Assembly: GCA_023409535.1 (NCBI GenBank)
Contig: JAEYGZ010000027.1
Coordinates: 1 to 64,000 of the forward strand
Length of the DNA: 64,000 nucleotides
Direction of reading: 5' to 3'
DNA from: Bacillota bacterium
GTDB taxonomy: Bacteria; Bacillota; Clostridia; Lachnospirales; Lachnospiraceae
The position numbers and the translations under genes are program-made. Positions 26,251-36,387 of the stretch are shown in pieces. Below the pieces are notes generated by a model. It had not been told where the DNA came from. It worked only from the letters and a program-made list of their open reading frames with translations, and made no database searches. Each line of letters starts with the position of its first letter. The stretch's first letter is position 1.

Positions 26251-29190
26251 ATGAAATATAAAATACCGTCCTCCTATGAGCTTGCTCTCGAGGAGAAATT
26301 AGAGGATCTAAATGGAATTGGCACCCTGCTGCTTCATAAGAAGACAGGTGCAAGAGTTGCGATTGTAGCAAATGATGATAACAATAAGGTGTTTTCCATC
26401 GGATTTCGGACGCCTCCGGCCAACAGCACCGGTGTTGCCCATATTATTGAGCATTCCGTACTGTGCGGCTCCAGGCAGTTCCCTGCCAAGGATCCCTTTG
26501 TGGAGCTGGCGAAGGGTTCCCTGAATACCTTCTTAAATGCCATGACCTACCCGGATAAGACCGTGTATCCGGTAGCCAGCATGAATGACCAGGATTTTAA
26601 GAACCTGATGCATGTTTATATGGATGCTGTGTTGTATCCCAATATCTATCAGAGAAAAGAGATCTTTCTGCAGGAAGGCTGGCATTATGACCTGGAAGCG
26701 GAGGATGCACAGCTGAAATATAACGGCGTGGTTTACAATGAGATGAAGGGTGCTTTTTCATCACCGGAGTCCATGCTATACCGTATGAATCAGAATTCCC
26801 TGTTCCCGGATACCGCTTACGGCGTAGAATCCGGCGGCGATCCGGAGTTTATTCCCGAGCTTTCCTACGAGGAATTTCTGGAGTTCCACAGAACCTATTA
26901 TCACCCTTCCAACAGCTATATCTACCTGTATGGAGATATGGACTTTGAGGAGCGGCTGAACTGGCTGGATAAGGAATATCTTAACCAATATGACAGGCTG
27001 CAGGTAAATTCCGCTCTTCAGCTGCAGAATGTCTTCCAGTCCACCAAAGAGACAGAAGCCTTCTATTCCTTAAGCGAAGAGGAAAGTGCCAGGGATAATA
27101 CCTATTTAAGCTATAATTATGTGGTTGGAAAGTCTTTGGATAAGGAACTCAGCCTGACCTTCCAGATTCTTGATTATGTCCTGCTGCAGGCTCCCGGCGC
27201 ACCGATCAAGCAGGCGCTGCTGGATTCAGGCATCGGCAAGGATATTCTGGGCGGTTTTGAGGATGAGATCCTTCAGCCGACCTTTATGATCATTGCCAAG
27301 AATTCCGAGAGTGAGAAGAAGGATAAATTTATCGGAATTATCCGTGAGGTTCTGGCCAAAGCGGTTGCGGAAGGACTGGATGAGAAGTCTTTGCGGGCTG
27401 CCATTAATTTCTATGAATTTAAATACCGCGAGGCGGATTTCGGACAGTTCCCCAAGGGCCTTCTCTACGGACTTCGTGCCATGAGCAGCTGGCTCCATGA
27501 TGATAACAAACCATTCCTGCACCTGAAGGATTCAACCGGCTATACCTTCTTAAAGGATAAGATCGGCACCGGTTACTATGAGAAGATGATTAAGGAATAT
27601 TTACTGGAGAATACCCACAGCTCTGTGGTGGTTCTGAAGCCGAAGTCAGGTCTGAATAAGGAGAAGGAGGATAAGCTGAAGGAGAAGCTTGCCGCTTATA
27701 AGGCAACCTTAAGCCCCGAGGAGATTAAGGCGTTGGTTCGGGAGACCGAGGCACTGAAGGAATACCAGGAGATTCCCTCCACGAAGGAGGAGCTGGAGGC
27801 AATCCCGCTTCTGACCAGGGAGGATATCGGCAGGGAGATTGAACCGCTGTATAATACAGAGAAGGTGCTGGAAGGCATTAAGGTACTGCAGCATAACGTA
27901 TATACCAATAAAATCGCATATGTAAGATTGCTGTTTAATATCAAGGATATACCAAAGGAACTGCTTCCCTATGCCTCACTGTTATCCTATGTGCTGGGCT
28001 ATGTGGATACTCAGAATTTCAGCTATCTGGCGCTGTCCAATGAAGTGAATATTCATACCGGCGGAATAACAACCAATGTAAGAAGCTTCTCCGTGAAAGG
28101 AAGCTCGGAGAACTATTATCCGGTATTTGAATTTTCCACCAAGGTCTTATATGACAAGATTACCGATGCCTTCCGTATGATCGAGGAGATTTTATACCGT
28201 TCCAAGCTGGAGGATACCAAACGGCTCAGGGAGATCGTGGATGAGATGAAGTCCAAACTGCAGATGCATTTCAACTCCTCGGGACATTCCGTAGCAGTAG
28301 ACCGTGCCATGTCGTATTATTCGGCGCACGGATTATTTAAAGAAACCACAACGGGAATCTCCTTCTATAAATTCGTTGAGGATCTTGCAGAGAACTTTTC
28401 TGCCAGGGCGGAGCAGGCCATAGGCAGAATGAAGGAGCTGCTGCAGATGATCTTTACCAAGGAACATCTGTTGATCAGCATCACGGCAGACGATGAGGGG
28501 TATGAGAGATTTTCCGACAAGCTGGGAAGCTTCTTAAGCGGACTTAAGGATAAAGCGGACAGCAAGCTCTACGAGCCCTACGATACCTCAAGCCTTCAGC
28601 CGGTATGCTTCAATGAAGGCTTTAAGACGGCAATGCAGGTGCAGTATGTGGCAAGGGCAGGAAATTTCCTCAAAGCAGGCCTTGAATATACCGGTGCCCT
28701 CAAGGTATTAAAGACCATCTTAAGCTATGATTACCTTTGGAATAATGTCCGGATCAAAGGCGGAGCTTACGGCTGTATGTGCGGCTTCTCCGGAGTGGAT
28801 GGCGATGCTTACTTTACCTCCTACCGTGATCCGAATTTGAAGGAAACCAATGCGATTTATGAACGGGCTGCCGAGTATGTGAAGAATTTCAGTGCGGATG
28901 AGAGAGATGTAACAAAATACATCATCGGTACCTTCAGTACTTTGGACACACCCTTGACACCGCAGAATAAGGGAAAGCGCTCCTTAAGCATGTATCTTGC
29001 GAGGCTTTCCGAAGCAGAGCTTCAGAAGGAGCGGAACCAGGTTCTGAATGTGACAATCGAGGATATCCGTAACTGCCATAAATATATTACTGCGATGATG
29101 GAAGCAGGAAATATCTGCGTCATCGGCAATGAGAGCAAAATCAACGAGAATAAGGAACTGTTCAAGGAAATAAAGACACTGATGAAATAA
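26251..29190 (+). CDS. M16C zinc metallopeptidase (presequence-protease-like)
   Basis: 979 aa, four repeated M16 half-domains forming a closed chamber that degrades short peptides. The inverted zinc motif HIIEH (His64, Glu67, His68) is intact; the downstream Glu ligand is expected about 75 residues later in GVVYNEMKGAF. Near the C-terminus, RIKGGAYGCMCGF is the substrate-gripping R/Y motif of the family. No signal peptide, so intracellular. The ATG at 26251 with GGAGG 7 nt upstream is preferred over the longer frame from 26179. Downstream of it is era. Confidence 0.93.
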   Translation: MKYKIPSSYELALEEKLEDLNGIGTLLLHKKTGARVAIVANDDNNKVFSIGFRTPPANSTGVAHIIEHSVLCGSRQFPAKDPFVELAKGSLNTFLNAMTYPDKTVYPVASMNDQDFKNLMHVYMDAVLYPNIYQRKEIFLQEGWHYDLEAEDAQLKYNGVVYNEMKGAFSSPESMLYRMNQNSLFPDTAYGVESGGDPEFIPELSYEEFLEFHRTYYHPSNSYIYLYGDMDFEERLNWLDKEYLNQYDRLQVNSALQLQNVFQSTKETEAFYSLSEEESARDNTYLSYNYVVGKSLDKELSLTFQILDYVLLQAPGAPIKQALLDSGIGKDILGGFEDEILQPTFMIIAKNSESEKKDKFIGIIREVLAKAVAEGLDEKSLRAAINFYEFKYREADFGQFPKGLLYGLRAMSSWLHDDNKPFLHLKDSTGYTFLKDKIGTGYYEKMIKEYLLENTHSSVVVLKPKSGLNKEKEDKLKEKLAAYKATLSPEEIKALVRETEALKEYQEIPSTKEELEAIPLLTREDIGREIEPLYNTEKVLEGIKVLQHNVYTNKIAYVRLLFNIKDIPKELLPYASLLSYVLGYVDTQNFSYLALSNEVNIHTGGITTNVRSFSVKGSSENYYPVFEFSTKVLYDKITDAFRMIEEILYRSKLEDTKRLREIVDEMKSKLQMHFNSSGHSVAVDRAMSYYSAHGLFKETTTGISFYKFVEDLAENFSARAEQAIGRMKELLQMIFTKEHLLISITADDEGYERFSDKLGSFLSGLKDKADSKLYEPYDTSSLQPVCFNEGFKTAMQVQYVARAGNFLKAGLEYTGALKVLKTILSYDYLWNNVRIKGGAYGCMCGFSGVDGDAYFTSYRDPNLKETNAIYERAAEYVKNFSADERDVTKYIIGTFSTLDTPLTPQNKGKRSLSMYLARLSEAELQKERNQVLNVTIEDIRNCHKYITAMMEAGNICVIGNESKINENKELFKEIKTLMK

Positions 29191-29283
29191 AAATTTATGA
29201 AGCTATAACAGGCATGAAATAAGAGAAAGGCGGCCGGGGTAAACGCTGCAGCAACCATGGCCGCTTAAGAAAGGTAAGAGTTA

Positions 29284-30207
29284 ATGAGTAATGAGAAGTA
29301 TAAATCAGGGTTTGTGACTCTGATCGGAAGACCGAATGTTGGAAAGTCAACCTTAATGAATCAGCTGATTGGGCAGAAGATTGCCATCACCTCCAATAAG
29401 CCCCAGACAACCAGAAACCGTATCCAAACTGTATTTACCGATGAGCGGGGGCAAATCATATTTCTTGATACGCCCGGAATTCATAAGGCGAAGAATAAGC
29501 TGGGGGAATATATGGTGAATGTGGCTGAGCGGACCATGAACGAGGTGGATCTGATTCTCTGGCTGGTAGAGCCGTCCACCTTTATCGGTGCCGGTGAGCA
29601 GCATATCGCGGAACAGCTGAAAAAGGTAAAGACGCCGGTCTTCCTTGTTATTAACAAAATTGATACGGTCAAGAAGGAAGAAATTCTGAGCTTTATCGCT
29701 GCTTATAAGGATATTTGTGAATTTACACAAATTATCCCCGTATCAGCCTTAAAGGGTGAAAATACCAGTGTTCTGCTGGAACAGATTTTTGCTTCTATGC
29801 CGGAAGGGCCCCAGTACTATGACGAAGATACCGTAACAGACCAGCCGGAGCGTCAGATTGTCGCGGAGCTGATCAGGGAGAAGGCCTTAAGGCTGCTGGA
29901 TGATGAGATTCCTCACGGAATTGCTGTCAGTATTGACCGGATGAAGGAGCGTGCCGAAAACCGCGGCACCCGTAACGGTATGATTGATATTGACGCAACC
30001 ATCGTCTGCGAACGGGATTCCCACAAGGGGATTATCATCGGCAAGGGCGGCAGCATGCTAAAGCAGATCGGAACCCACGCCAGAAAAGAAATTGAGAATC
30101 TGCTGGACTGCAGGGTGAATCTTCAGCTCTGGGTAAAGGTGAAGAAGGACTGGAGAGACAGCGATTTTCTGATTAAAAATTACGGCTACACCAGGGATGA
30201 ATCATAA
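29284..30207 (+). CDS. era: GTPase Era
   Basis: Assembly GTPase for the 30S subunit, binding the 3' end of 16S rRNA. 307 aa: G domain with GRPNVGKSTLMN, TTRNRI, DTPGIHK and NKID; C-terminal KH domain with IIIGKGGSMLKQIG. AAGGTAAG precedes the ATG. It heads the conserved era-yqzL-recO order of Firmicutes. Confidence 0.97.
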   Translation: MSNEKYKSGFVTLIGRPNVGKSTLMNQLIGQKIAITSNKPQTTRNRIQTVFTDERGQIIFLDTPGIHKAKNKLGEYMVNVAERTMNEVDLILWLVEPSTFIGAGEQHIAEQLKKVKTPVFLVINKIDTVKKEEILSFIAAYKDICEFTQIIPVSALKGENTSVLLEQIFASMPEGPQYYDEDTVTDQPERQIVAELIREKALRLLDDEIPHGIAVSIDRMKERAENRGTRNGMIDIDATIVCERDSHKGIIIGKGGSMLKQIGTHARKEIENLLDCRVNLQLWVKVKKDWRDSDFLIKNYGYTRDES

Positions 30208-30322
30208 ATTGTGACTTTTCAATCACATAAAAAATTACTTTGGGATATAATGGACGGTTTAACTGGACATGAAATGGGAAACCTAATATTAGAAACATAA
30301 TAAATGGTTAGGGGGCTCATTT

Positions 30323-30511
30323 ATGAAGAAATATGATTATTGGAACAGCTTTGTCAACACAGGAAAGATTGACGACTACTTACATTACATTGCATGTACC
30401 AGGGAAGAAAGTATGACGGATACCAATACAGGATCCTCACAGGACACCGGGTCCTATAGAGCCGGTGCAGGTCTTTCTGCCCGCAATGATGATTGGCTTG
30501 ATTTAAGATAA
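30323..30511 (+). CDS. YqzL-like small protein
   Basis: 62 aa. The N-terminal segment DYWNSFVNTGKIDDYLHY matches the pattern of B. subtilis YqzL, which lies in the same place between era and recO; the C-terminal 35 residues are a low-complexity extension (Ser/Thr/Gly/Asp-rich). TTAGGGGG precedes the ATG. A TATAAT at 30246-30251 may be the -10 of its own promoter, but the -35 is poor. Function unknown. Confidence 0.75.
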   Translation: MKKYDYWNSFVNTGKIDDYLHYIACTREESMTDTNTGSSQDTGSYRAGAGLSARNDDWLDLR

Positions 30512-30524
30512 GAGGTGGGTGTTT

Positions 30525-31277
30525 TTGCCGGTATCTACTACCGTAACAGGAATGGTTCTGTCCGCTATGCCGGTTGGAGATTATGATAAGCGGCTGGTAA
30601 TATTAACAAAGGAATTCGGAAAAATATCTGCATTTGCCAAAGGCGCCAGGAGACCTAACAGCGCCTTATTGGCATGCGGGCAGCCCTTTACCTTTGGGGA
30701 ATTTTCATTATTTACAGGCAGAGATTCCTACACAATCGTATCTGCGGAGGTTTCAAATTATTTTGCGGAGCTTCGGGAGGACTTTGAAGCTCTGTGCTAT
30801 GGATTTTACTTCTGCGAATTTGCAGATTACCTGACCAAAGAAAATAACGATGAAAAGGACATCCTGAAGCTTCTGTACCAGACGCTTCGGGCCCTGTCGA
30901 AAAAAACAATAGACAAGCAGCTGATCCGTGCGGTATTTGAGCTAAAGATTATGGCGCTTAACGGTGAGGCGATACAGGTGTTTGGCTGTGTGAAATGCGG
31001 AAAGGAGCTGAATCCGCAGGCGGAACGGTATTATTTCAGCGCGGACAGCGCAGGCATATTATGTGAAGAGTGCAGAGGCTATGACAAAGGAGCGGCGGCA
31101 ATTCATCCCGATGTCTTGTATACCATGCAATACATAATATCTAAGGAAATAGAAAAGCTCTATACCTTTAAGGTAACCGATGAGGTTTTACGGGAGCTTA
31201 TGCTATGTGTCAGACATTATCTGGCCTGCTATACAGACCATGAATTTAAATCTCTTGAAATGCTGAAAACCATATGA
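30525..31277 (+). CDS. recO: DNA repair protein RecO
   Basis: Loads RecA on SSB-coated DNA with RecR in the RecF pathway. 250 aa: N-terminal OB fold (TVTGMVLSAMPVGDYDKR, FAKGARRPNS) and a C-terminal helical domain with a zinc site CVKCGKEL...CEEC. Start: TTG at 30525 is preferred, because GAGGTGGG ends 6 nt before it; a GTG at 30519 would sit inside that site. No ATG exists before residue 10. Confidence 0.93.
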   Translation: MPVSTTVTGMVLSAMPVGDYDKRLVILTKEFGKISAFAKGARRPNSALLACGQPFTFGEFSLFTGRDSYTIVSAEVSNYFAELREDFEALCYGFYFCEFADYLTKENNDEKDILKLLYQTLRALSKKTIDKQLIRAVFELKIMALNGEAIQVFGCVKCGKELNPQAERYYFSADSAGILCEECRGYDKGAAAIHPDVLYTMQYIISKEIEKLYTFKVTDEVLRELMLCVRHYLACYTDHEFKSLEMLKTI

Positions 31278-31293
31278 TTTTTCTAAATTTCTA

Positions 31294-31322
31294 TTGAAAT
31301 TATCAACCCTAAAGGTTAAAAT
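31294..31322 (+). promoter_or_regulatory. Promoter upstream of the lipoprotein gene
   Basis: TTGAAA (31294-31299), 17-bp spacer, TAAAAT (31317-31322). Confidence 0.5.
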
Positions 31323-31352
31323 AATATGAACGTAAACGGAGGGAAGTGCTTT

Positions 31353-31952
31353 ATGAAAAAGTTGGCTCTTTGTATAACGATGCTGCTGCTGATCATCGGT
31401 ACGGCAGGCTGCGGAAATGAAGCAAAGGTTTTAACGGCAGAGAAGGTGATTACCAATACAATATTAGCCAAAGCAAACGGAGTACTTCAGGTAGCGACGA
31501 TAGAGGATTTTGATAAGACTTATTATAATCTGGAGGAATTGAAGGGGTATATTACCAGGGAAATCGGTGATTATAATTCAAAGGCCGGAGACAATAAGGT
31601 TGTCATGGACGATATCCGTTTAAAAGGCGGCAAGGCAATCATGATTGTAACCTATGCCGGCATGGAGCAATATTGTGCCTTTAATAAGGTGACTGCGGCA
31701 TATTTTAACGGAGGAGTGGGAGAGATCTCACTGGACCTGCCTTCAACGTTGGTGGCTGAAAAAGATGGTTCACTGGCAAGCACCCAGGAGATCATTCAGA
31801 ATAATAAATATAAGGTACTGATTATGTATGAACCCTATCATATTCAAGTAGAAGGCAAGATTGCATATTATTCTGAAAATGCAAAGCTTGTGGATAAGAA
31901 TGAGCTTCAGGGTGCGGATGAGGGAATGACCATCGCAGTATTTAAACCCTAG
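31353..31952 (+). CDS. Uncharacterised lipoprotein
   Basis: 199 aa. KKLALCITMLLLIIGTAGC is a lipoprotein signal with lipobox GTAGC. The mature part is alpha/beta with no recognised motif. GGAGGG lies 10 nt before the ATG at 31353, so the upstream ATG at 31326 is not used. It is 32 nt from glyS and may be co-transcribed. Function unknown. Confidence 0.8.
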   Translation: MKKLALCITMLLLIIGTAGCGNEAKVLTAEKVITNTILAKANGVLQVATIEDFDKTYYNLEELKGYITREIGDYNSKAGDNKVVMDDIRLKGGKAIMIVTYAGMEQYCAFNKVTAAYFNGGVGEISLDLPSTLVAEKDGSLASTQEIIQNNKYKVLIMYEPYHIQVEGKIAYYSENAKLVDKNELQGADEGMTIAVFKP

Positions 31953-31984
31953 GGCCGGAACGATAAATCATAATGGAGGAAGAC

Positions 31985-33373
31985 ATGGAAAAAACAATGG
32001 AAAAAATTGTTGCTTTAGCAAAAGCGAGAGGCTTTGTATATCCCGGCTCCGAGATATACGGCGGTCTGGCGAATACCTGGGATTACGGCAATCTGGGTGT
32101 GGAGCTGAAGAACAACGTGAAAAAAGCATGGTGGTCCAAATTCATTCAGGAGAATCCCTATAATGTGGGTGTGGATTGTGCGATTTTAATGAATCCCCAG
32201 ACCTGGGTTGCATCCGGTCACCTTGGAGGATTTTCCGATCCTTTGATGGACTGTAAGGAATGCCATGAGCGTTTTCGTGCGGATAAATTAATTGAAGATT
32301 ACAATATGGAGCATGATATCACCGTCGAGGGCGCTGTGGATGCATGGTCTCAGGAAGATATGAAGAAATACATTGATGAACATAATATCTGCTGCCCTAC
32401 CTGCGGCAAACATAACTTTACCGATATCCGCCAGTTCAACCTGATGTTCAAGACCTTCCAGGGTGTTACTGAGGATGCGAAGAATGTTGTATACTTAAGG
32501 CCTGAGACCGCTCAGGGCATCTTCGTTAACTTTAAGAATGTGCAAAGAACCTCCCGTAAGAAGATTCCTTTCGGCATCGGACAGGTGGGTAAATCCTTCC
32601 GTAATGAGATTACACCGGGTAACTTCACCTTCCGTACCAGAGAGTTCGAGCAAATGGAATTAGAGTTCTTCTGTGAGCCGGGAACAGACCTGGAATGGTT
32701 CACTTACTGGAGACAATTCTGTATTGACTGGTTAAAGGCTCTTGGTATGAAGGAGGATGAGATGAGGGTCAGGGATCATGACGCCGCAGAGCTTTCCTTC
32801 TACAGTAAGGCAACTACCGATATCGAATTTTTATTCCCCTTTGGCTGGGGCGAGCTGTGGGGGATTGCGGATCGTACCGATTATGACCTGACCCAGCATC
32901 AGAATGTATCCAAGGAGGATATGAGCTATTTTGATGATGAGAAGGCACAAAGATATATTCCTTATGTGATCGAGCCCTCTTTGGGTGCCGACCGTGTTGC
33001 GCTTGCCTTCCTTTGTGCAGCTTATGATGAAGAAGAGATTGCAGAGGGTGATGTGCGTACGGTACTTCATTTCCATCCGGCACTGGCACCGGTAAAGATC
33101 GGCGTGCTTCCCTTATCCAAGAAGCTGGCTGAGCCTGCCGAGAAGGTCTTCATGGAGCTTTGCAAGACCTATAACTGCGAATTTGACGACAGAGGAAATA
33201 TCGGTAAACGGTACCGCAGACAGGATGAGATCGGCACACCCTTCTGCATTACCTACGACTTTGAATCAGAGAATGACGGAGCGGTTACAGTCCGTGACCG
33301 TGATACCATGTCACAGGAAAGAATCAAGATAGAAGATCTTAAGACATATTTTGAGAATAAATTTAAATTTTAG
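31985..33373 (+). CDS. glyS: Glycyl-tRNA synthetase, dimeric (class II) type
   Basis: Charges tRNA-Gly. 462 aa of the alpha2 form, not the alpha2beta2 GlyQ/GlyS form. Class II motifs: FRNEITPGNFTFRTREFEQME (motif 2) and PSLGADRVALAFL (motif 3). Cysteine pairs CKECHERF and CCPTCG look like a zinc site in the insertion. GGAGGA lies just before the ATG at 31985; 31973 overlaps this site and is rejected. Confidence 0.95.
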   Translation: MEKTMEKIVALAKARGFVYPGSEIYGGLANTWDYGNLGVELKNNVKKAWWSKFIQENPYNVGVDCAILMNPQTWVASGHLGGFSDPLMDCKECHERFRADKLIEDYNMEHDITVEGAVDAWSQEDMKKYIDEHNICCPTCGKHNFTDIRQFNLMFKTFQGVTEDAKNVVYLRPETAQGIFVNFKNVQRTSRKKIPFGIGQVGKSFRNEITPGNFTFRTREFEQMELEFFCEPGTDLEWFTYWRQFCIDWLKALGMKEDEMRVRDHDAAELSFYSKATTDIEFLFPFGWGELWGIADRTDYDLTQHQNVSKEDMSYFDDEKAQRYIPYVIEPSLGADRVALAFLCAAYDEEEIAEGDVRTVLHFHPALAPVKIGVLPLSKKLAEPAEKVFMELCKTYNCEFDDRGNIGKRYRRQDEIGTPFCITYDFESENDGAVTVRDRDTMSQERIKIEDLKTYFENKFKF

Positions 33374-33446
33374 AAAAAAAGCTTTTCTTATAACAAGATT
33401 CTATGATATACTCTGATATGGTTATAATCTATTGGGTTCAATAGAG

Positions 33447-33505
33447 GAATAGGGTGTTAAAGCATTCGGTGAAAAATTTCACAAAATGCTTTAACATCCT
33501 ATTCC
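33447..33505 (+). promoter_or_regulatory. Long hairpin in the ppdK leader
   Basis: A 21-bp stem with a single G-U pair (33447-33467 with 33485-33505) is capped by a second stem, GTGAAA-AA-TTTCAC. It lies between a likely -10 (TATAAT at 33423-33428) and ppdK. No T-run follows, so it is not an ordinary terminator. Confidence 0.6.
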
Positions 33506-33558
33506 CTGTGATACTATATAACATGTAATGAATAATTAATTAGGAGGGCACTTACAAA

Positions 33559-36183
33559 ATGACAAAATGGGTTTATTTGTTCAAAGAAGGTAAGGCAGAC
33601 ATGAAGAACCTTCTTGGTGGTAAAGGCGCTAACTTAGCCGAGATGACTAATTTAGGCCTTCCAATTCCCCAAGGCTTCACAGTGACAACAGAGGCATGTA
33701 CAGACTACTACAATAGCGGTAAGAAGATTAGAGAAGAAATCAAAACTCAGATTTTTGATGCATTAAAAATTCTCGAGGACCAGCAGGGTAAGAAGTTCGG
33801 CGATACCGAGAATCCCTTGCTCGTTTCTGTTCGTTCCGGTGCAAGAGCTTCTATGCCCGGTATGATGGATACCATCCTTAACTTAGGTTTAACCGATGCA
33901 GCTGTTGAAGGCTTTGCTAAGAAATCCGGCAATCCGAGATTTGCATATGACTCATATAGAAGATTTATTCAGATGTTCTCTGACGTTGTTATGGAGATCA
34001 GCAAGTCTAAGTTCGAAAGAGTACTGGATGAGATCAAGGAGAAGAAGGGTGTTCATTATGACACCGAGCTGAATGCGGATGACTTAAAGGATGTTATCGC
34101 TCAGTTCAAGGCATTATATAAGACAGAAAAAGGCACAGATTTCCCTCAGGATCCTACCGACCAGTTAATTGAAGCTGTTACCGCCGTATTCCGTTCCTGG
34201 GATAACCCTCGTGCGATTTACTACAGAAGAATGAATGATATCCCCGGCGACTGGGGTACTGCAGTTAACGTTCAGGCCATGGTATTCGGTAACATGGGCG
34301 ATACCTCCGGTACCGGTGTTGCATTTACCCGTAATCCTTCTACCGGTGAGGCAAAGATCTACGGTGAGTACCTGATCAATGCGCAGGGTGAGGACGTTGT
34401 TGCCGGTATCAGAACTCCCCAGCCGATTACCAAGTTAGAGCAGGATATGCCTACCGTATACACTGAGTTCATGAGAATTGCCACCCTGCTTGAAAACCAC
34501 TACAGAGATATGCAGGACATGGAGTTCACCATTGAAGATCAGAAGCTTTACTTCTTACAGACACGTAACGGTAAGAGAACAGCTCCCGCTGCTCTTCAAA
34601 TCGCTTGCGATTTAGTAGATGAAGGAAAGATCACCAAGGAAGATGCAATCAAGAGAATTGAAGCAAAATCCTTAGATCAGTTATTACACCCTACCTTTGA
34701 TACCAAGGCACTGAAGGCAGCTAAGCCTGTTGGCAGCGCACTTCCCGCATCTCCCGGTGCGGCAGCAGGTAAGGTATACTTCACCGCGGAAGATGCTAAG
34801 AATCATCATGAGAAAGGCGAGAGAGTCATCCTCGTTCGTCTTGAGACCTCACCTGAGGATATCGAAGGTATGCATGCAGCAGAGGGTATCTTAACCGTTC
34901 GCGGCGGTATGACCTCTCATGCAGCTGTAGTTGCCCGTGGTATGGGTACCGCTTGCGTATCCGGCTGCGGCGAGATTGTAATCGATGAAGAAGCTAAGGT
35001 ATTTTCCCTTGGCGGCGCTACAGTAAAAGAAGGAGATTACATCTCCTTGGACGGTTCCACAGGTAACATCTACATTGGCGACATCGCGACGGTAGAAGCT
35101 TCCATCAGCGGTAACTTTGATAGAATTATGAAGTGGGCTGACGAGATCAGAACACTGAAGGTAAGAACCAATGCGGATACACCCGCTGACGCAGCGAACG
35201 CTGTGAAGTTCGGTGCGGAAGGTATCGGTCTTACACGTACCGAGCATATGTTCTTTGAGCCGGACAGAATTCCTAAGATCAGAAAAATGATCCTGAGTAA
35301 GACTGTGGAAGCAAGAGAAGCAGCATTGAATGAATTAATTCCTTTCCAGAAGGGTGACTTCAAGGGTATCTACGAAGTAATGGAAGGCAGACCGGTTACC
35401 ATCCGTTTCCTGGATCCTCCGCTTCATGAATTCGTTCCTACCGATCCTGAGGATATCGCAGCATTAGCAAAGGATATGGGTCTTAGTGTGGAAGAGGTTC
35501 AGGCTACCTGTGATTCCTTGCACGAGTTCAACCCGATGATGGGCCACAGAGGCTGCCGTCTTGCCGTAACTTATCCTGAGATTGCAAGAATGCAGACCAG
35601 AGCGGTTATGGAAGCAGCGATCGAAGTGAAGAAGGAAAAAGGCTTTGATATCGTTCCTGAGATCATGATCCCGTTGGTTGGCGAGAAGAGAGAGTTAAAG
35701 TTCGTTAAGGAAGTAGTTGTTGAGACAGCAGAAGCTGTTAAGAAGGAATTAGGTTCCGATATCGAGTACCATGTAGGTACCATGATCGAAATCCCCCGTG
35801 CAGCATTACTTGCTGATGAGATCGCTGAAGAGGCTGAGTTCTTCTCCTTCGGTACCAACGACTTAACCCAGATGACCTTCGGTTTCTCCCGTGATGATGC
35901 CGGTAAGTTCCTGGATGCTTATTACAAGACCAAGATCTATGAGTCCGATCCATTTGCAAGACTTGATCAGGAAGGTGTTGGCCAGTTAGTGAAGATGGCT
36001 TCCGAGAAAGGCCGTGCAACCAGACCTAATATTAAGCTTGGTATTTGCGGCGAGCATGGCGGAGATCCTTCTACCGTTGAGTTCTGCCATAAGGTTGGAT
36101 TGAACTATGTATCCTGTTCACCGTTCCGTGTGCCGATTGCTAGATTGGCGGCGGCTCAGGCTGTGTTGAATCAGGCGAAATAG
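33559..36183 (+). CDS. ppdK: Pyruvate, phosphate dikinase
   Basis: Interconverts PEP + AMP + PPi and pyruvate + ATP + Pi; in anaerobic clostridia it works beside or instead of pyruvate kinase. 874 aa, the standard length. N-terminal ATP-grasp domain (GGKGANLAEM, VSVRSGARASMPGMMDTILN), swivelling phospho-His domain GGMTSHAAVVARGMG (His454), C-terminal PEP/pyruvate barrel with GICGEHGGDP (Cys about 830) and FSFGTNDLTQMTFG. Codon use is very biased, as in a highly expressed gene. AGGAGGG precedes the ATG. Confidence 0.97.
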   Translation: MTKWVYLFKEGKADMKNLLGGKGANLAEMTNLGLPIPQGFTVTTEACTDYYNSGKKIREEIKTQIFDALKILEDQQGKKFGDTENPLLVSVRSGARASMPGMMDTILNLGLTDAAVEGFAKKSGNPRFAYDSYRRFIQMFSDVVMEISKSKFERVLDEIKEKKGVHYDTELNADDLKDVIAQFKALYKTEKGTDFPQDPTDQLIEAVTAVFRSWDNPRAIYYRRMNDIPGDWGTAVNVQAMVFGNMGDTSGTGVAFTRNPSTGEAKIYGEYLINAQGEDVVAGIRTPQPITKLEQDMPTVYTEFMRIATLLENHYRDMQDMEFTIEDQKLYFLQTRNGKRTAPAALQIACDLVDEGKITKEDAIKRIEAKSLDQLLHPTFDTKALKAAKPVGSALPASPGAAAGKVYFTAEDAKNHHEKGERVILVRLETSPEDIEGMHAAEGILTVRGGMTSHAAVVARGMGTACVSGCGEIVIDEEAKVFSLGGATVKEGDYISLDGSTGNIYIGDIATVEASISGNFDRIMKWADEIRTLKVRTNADTPADAANAVKFGAEGIGLTRTEHMFFEPDRIPKIRKMILSKTVEAREAALNELIPFQKGDFKGIYEVMEGRPVTIRFLDPPLHEFVPTDPEDIAALAKDMGLSVEEVQATCDSLHEFNPMMGHRGCRLAVTYPEIARMQTRAVMEAAIEVKKEKGFDIVPEIMIPLVGEKRELKFVKEVVVETAEAVKKELGSDIEYHVGTMIEIPRAALLADEIAEEAEFFSFGTNDLTQMTFGFSRDDAGKFLDAYYKTKIYESDPFARLDQEGVGQLVKMASEKGRATRPNIKLGICGEHGGDPSTVEFCHKVGLNYVSCSPFRVPIARLAAAQAVLNQAK

Positions 36184-36253
36184 TTGAAATATCAACGTTT
36201 CTCAATGGTCTGACTTAGGTTAGACTGTATTGGATAATAGCAAAAAATAAGAG

Positions 36254-36287
36254 CACCCTATCACATATAAAATGGTAGGGTGTTTTT
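36254..36287 (+). terminator. ppdK terminator
   Basis: CACCCTATCA (36254-36263) pairs with TGGTAGGGTG (36273-36282), then five T. Confidence 0.75.
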
Positions 36288-36309
36288 ACATTAAAATAAG
36301 TAAAAACTC

Positions 36310-36338
36310 TTGACTGTAAAATAATGTTATGATAGTAT
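36310..36338 (+). promoter_or_regulatory. Promoter of the T-box/gltX unit
   Basis: TTGACT (36310-36315), 17-bp spacer, TAGTAT (36333-36338), about 45 bp before the base of Stem I. Confidence 0.7.
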
Positions 36339-36387
36339 GAGTAAAATAAAGAAAAGCGATGATGAGAATTAGTAAATATTAAATTAT

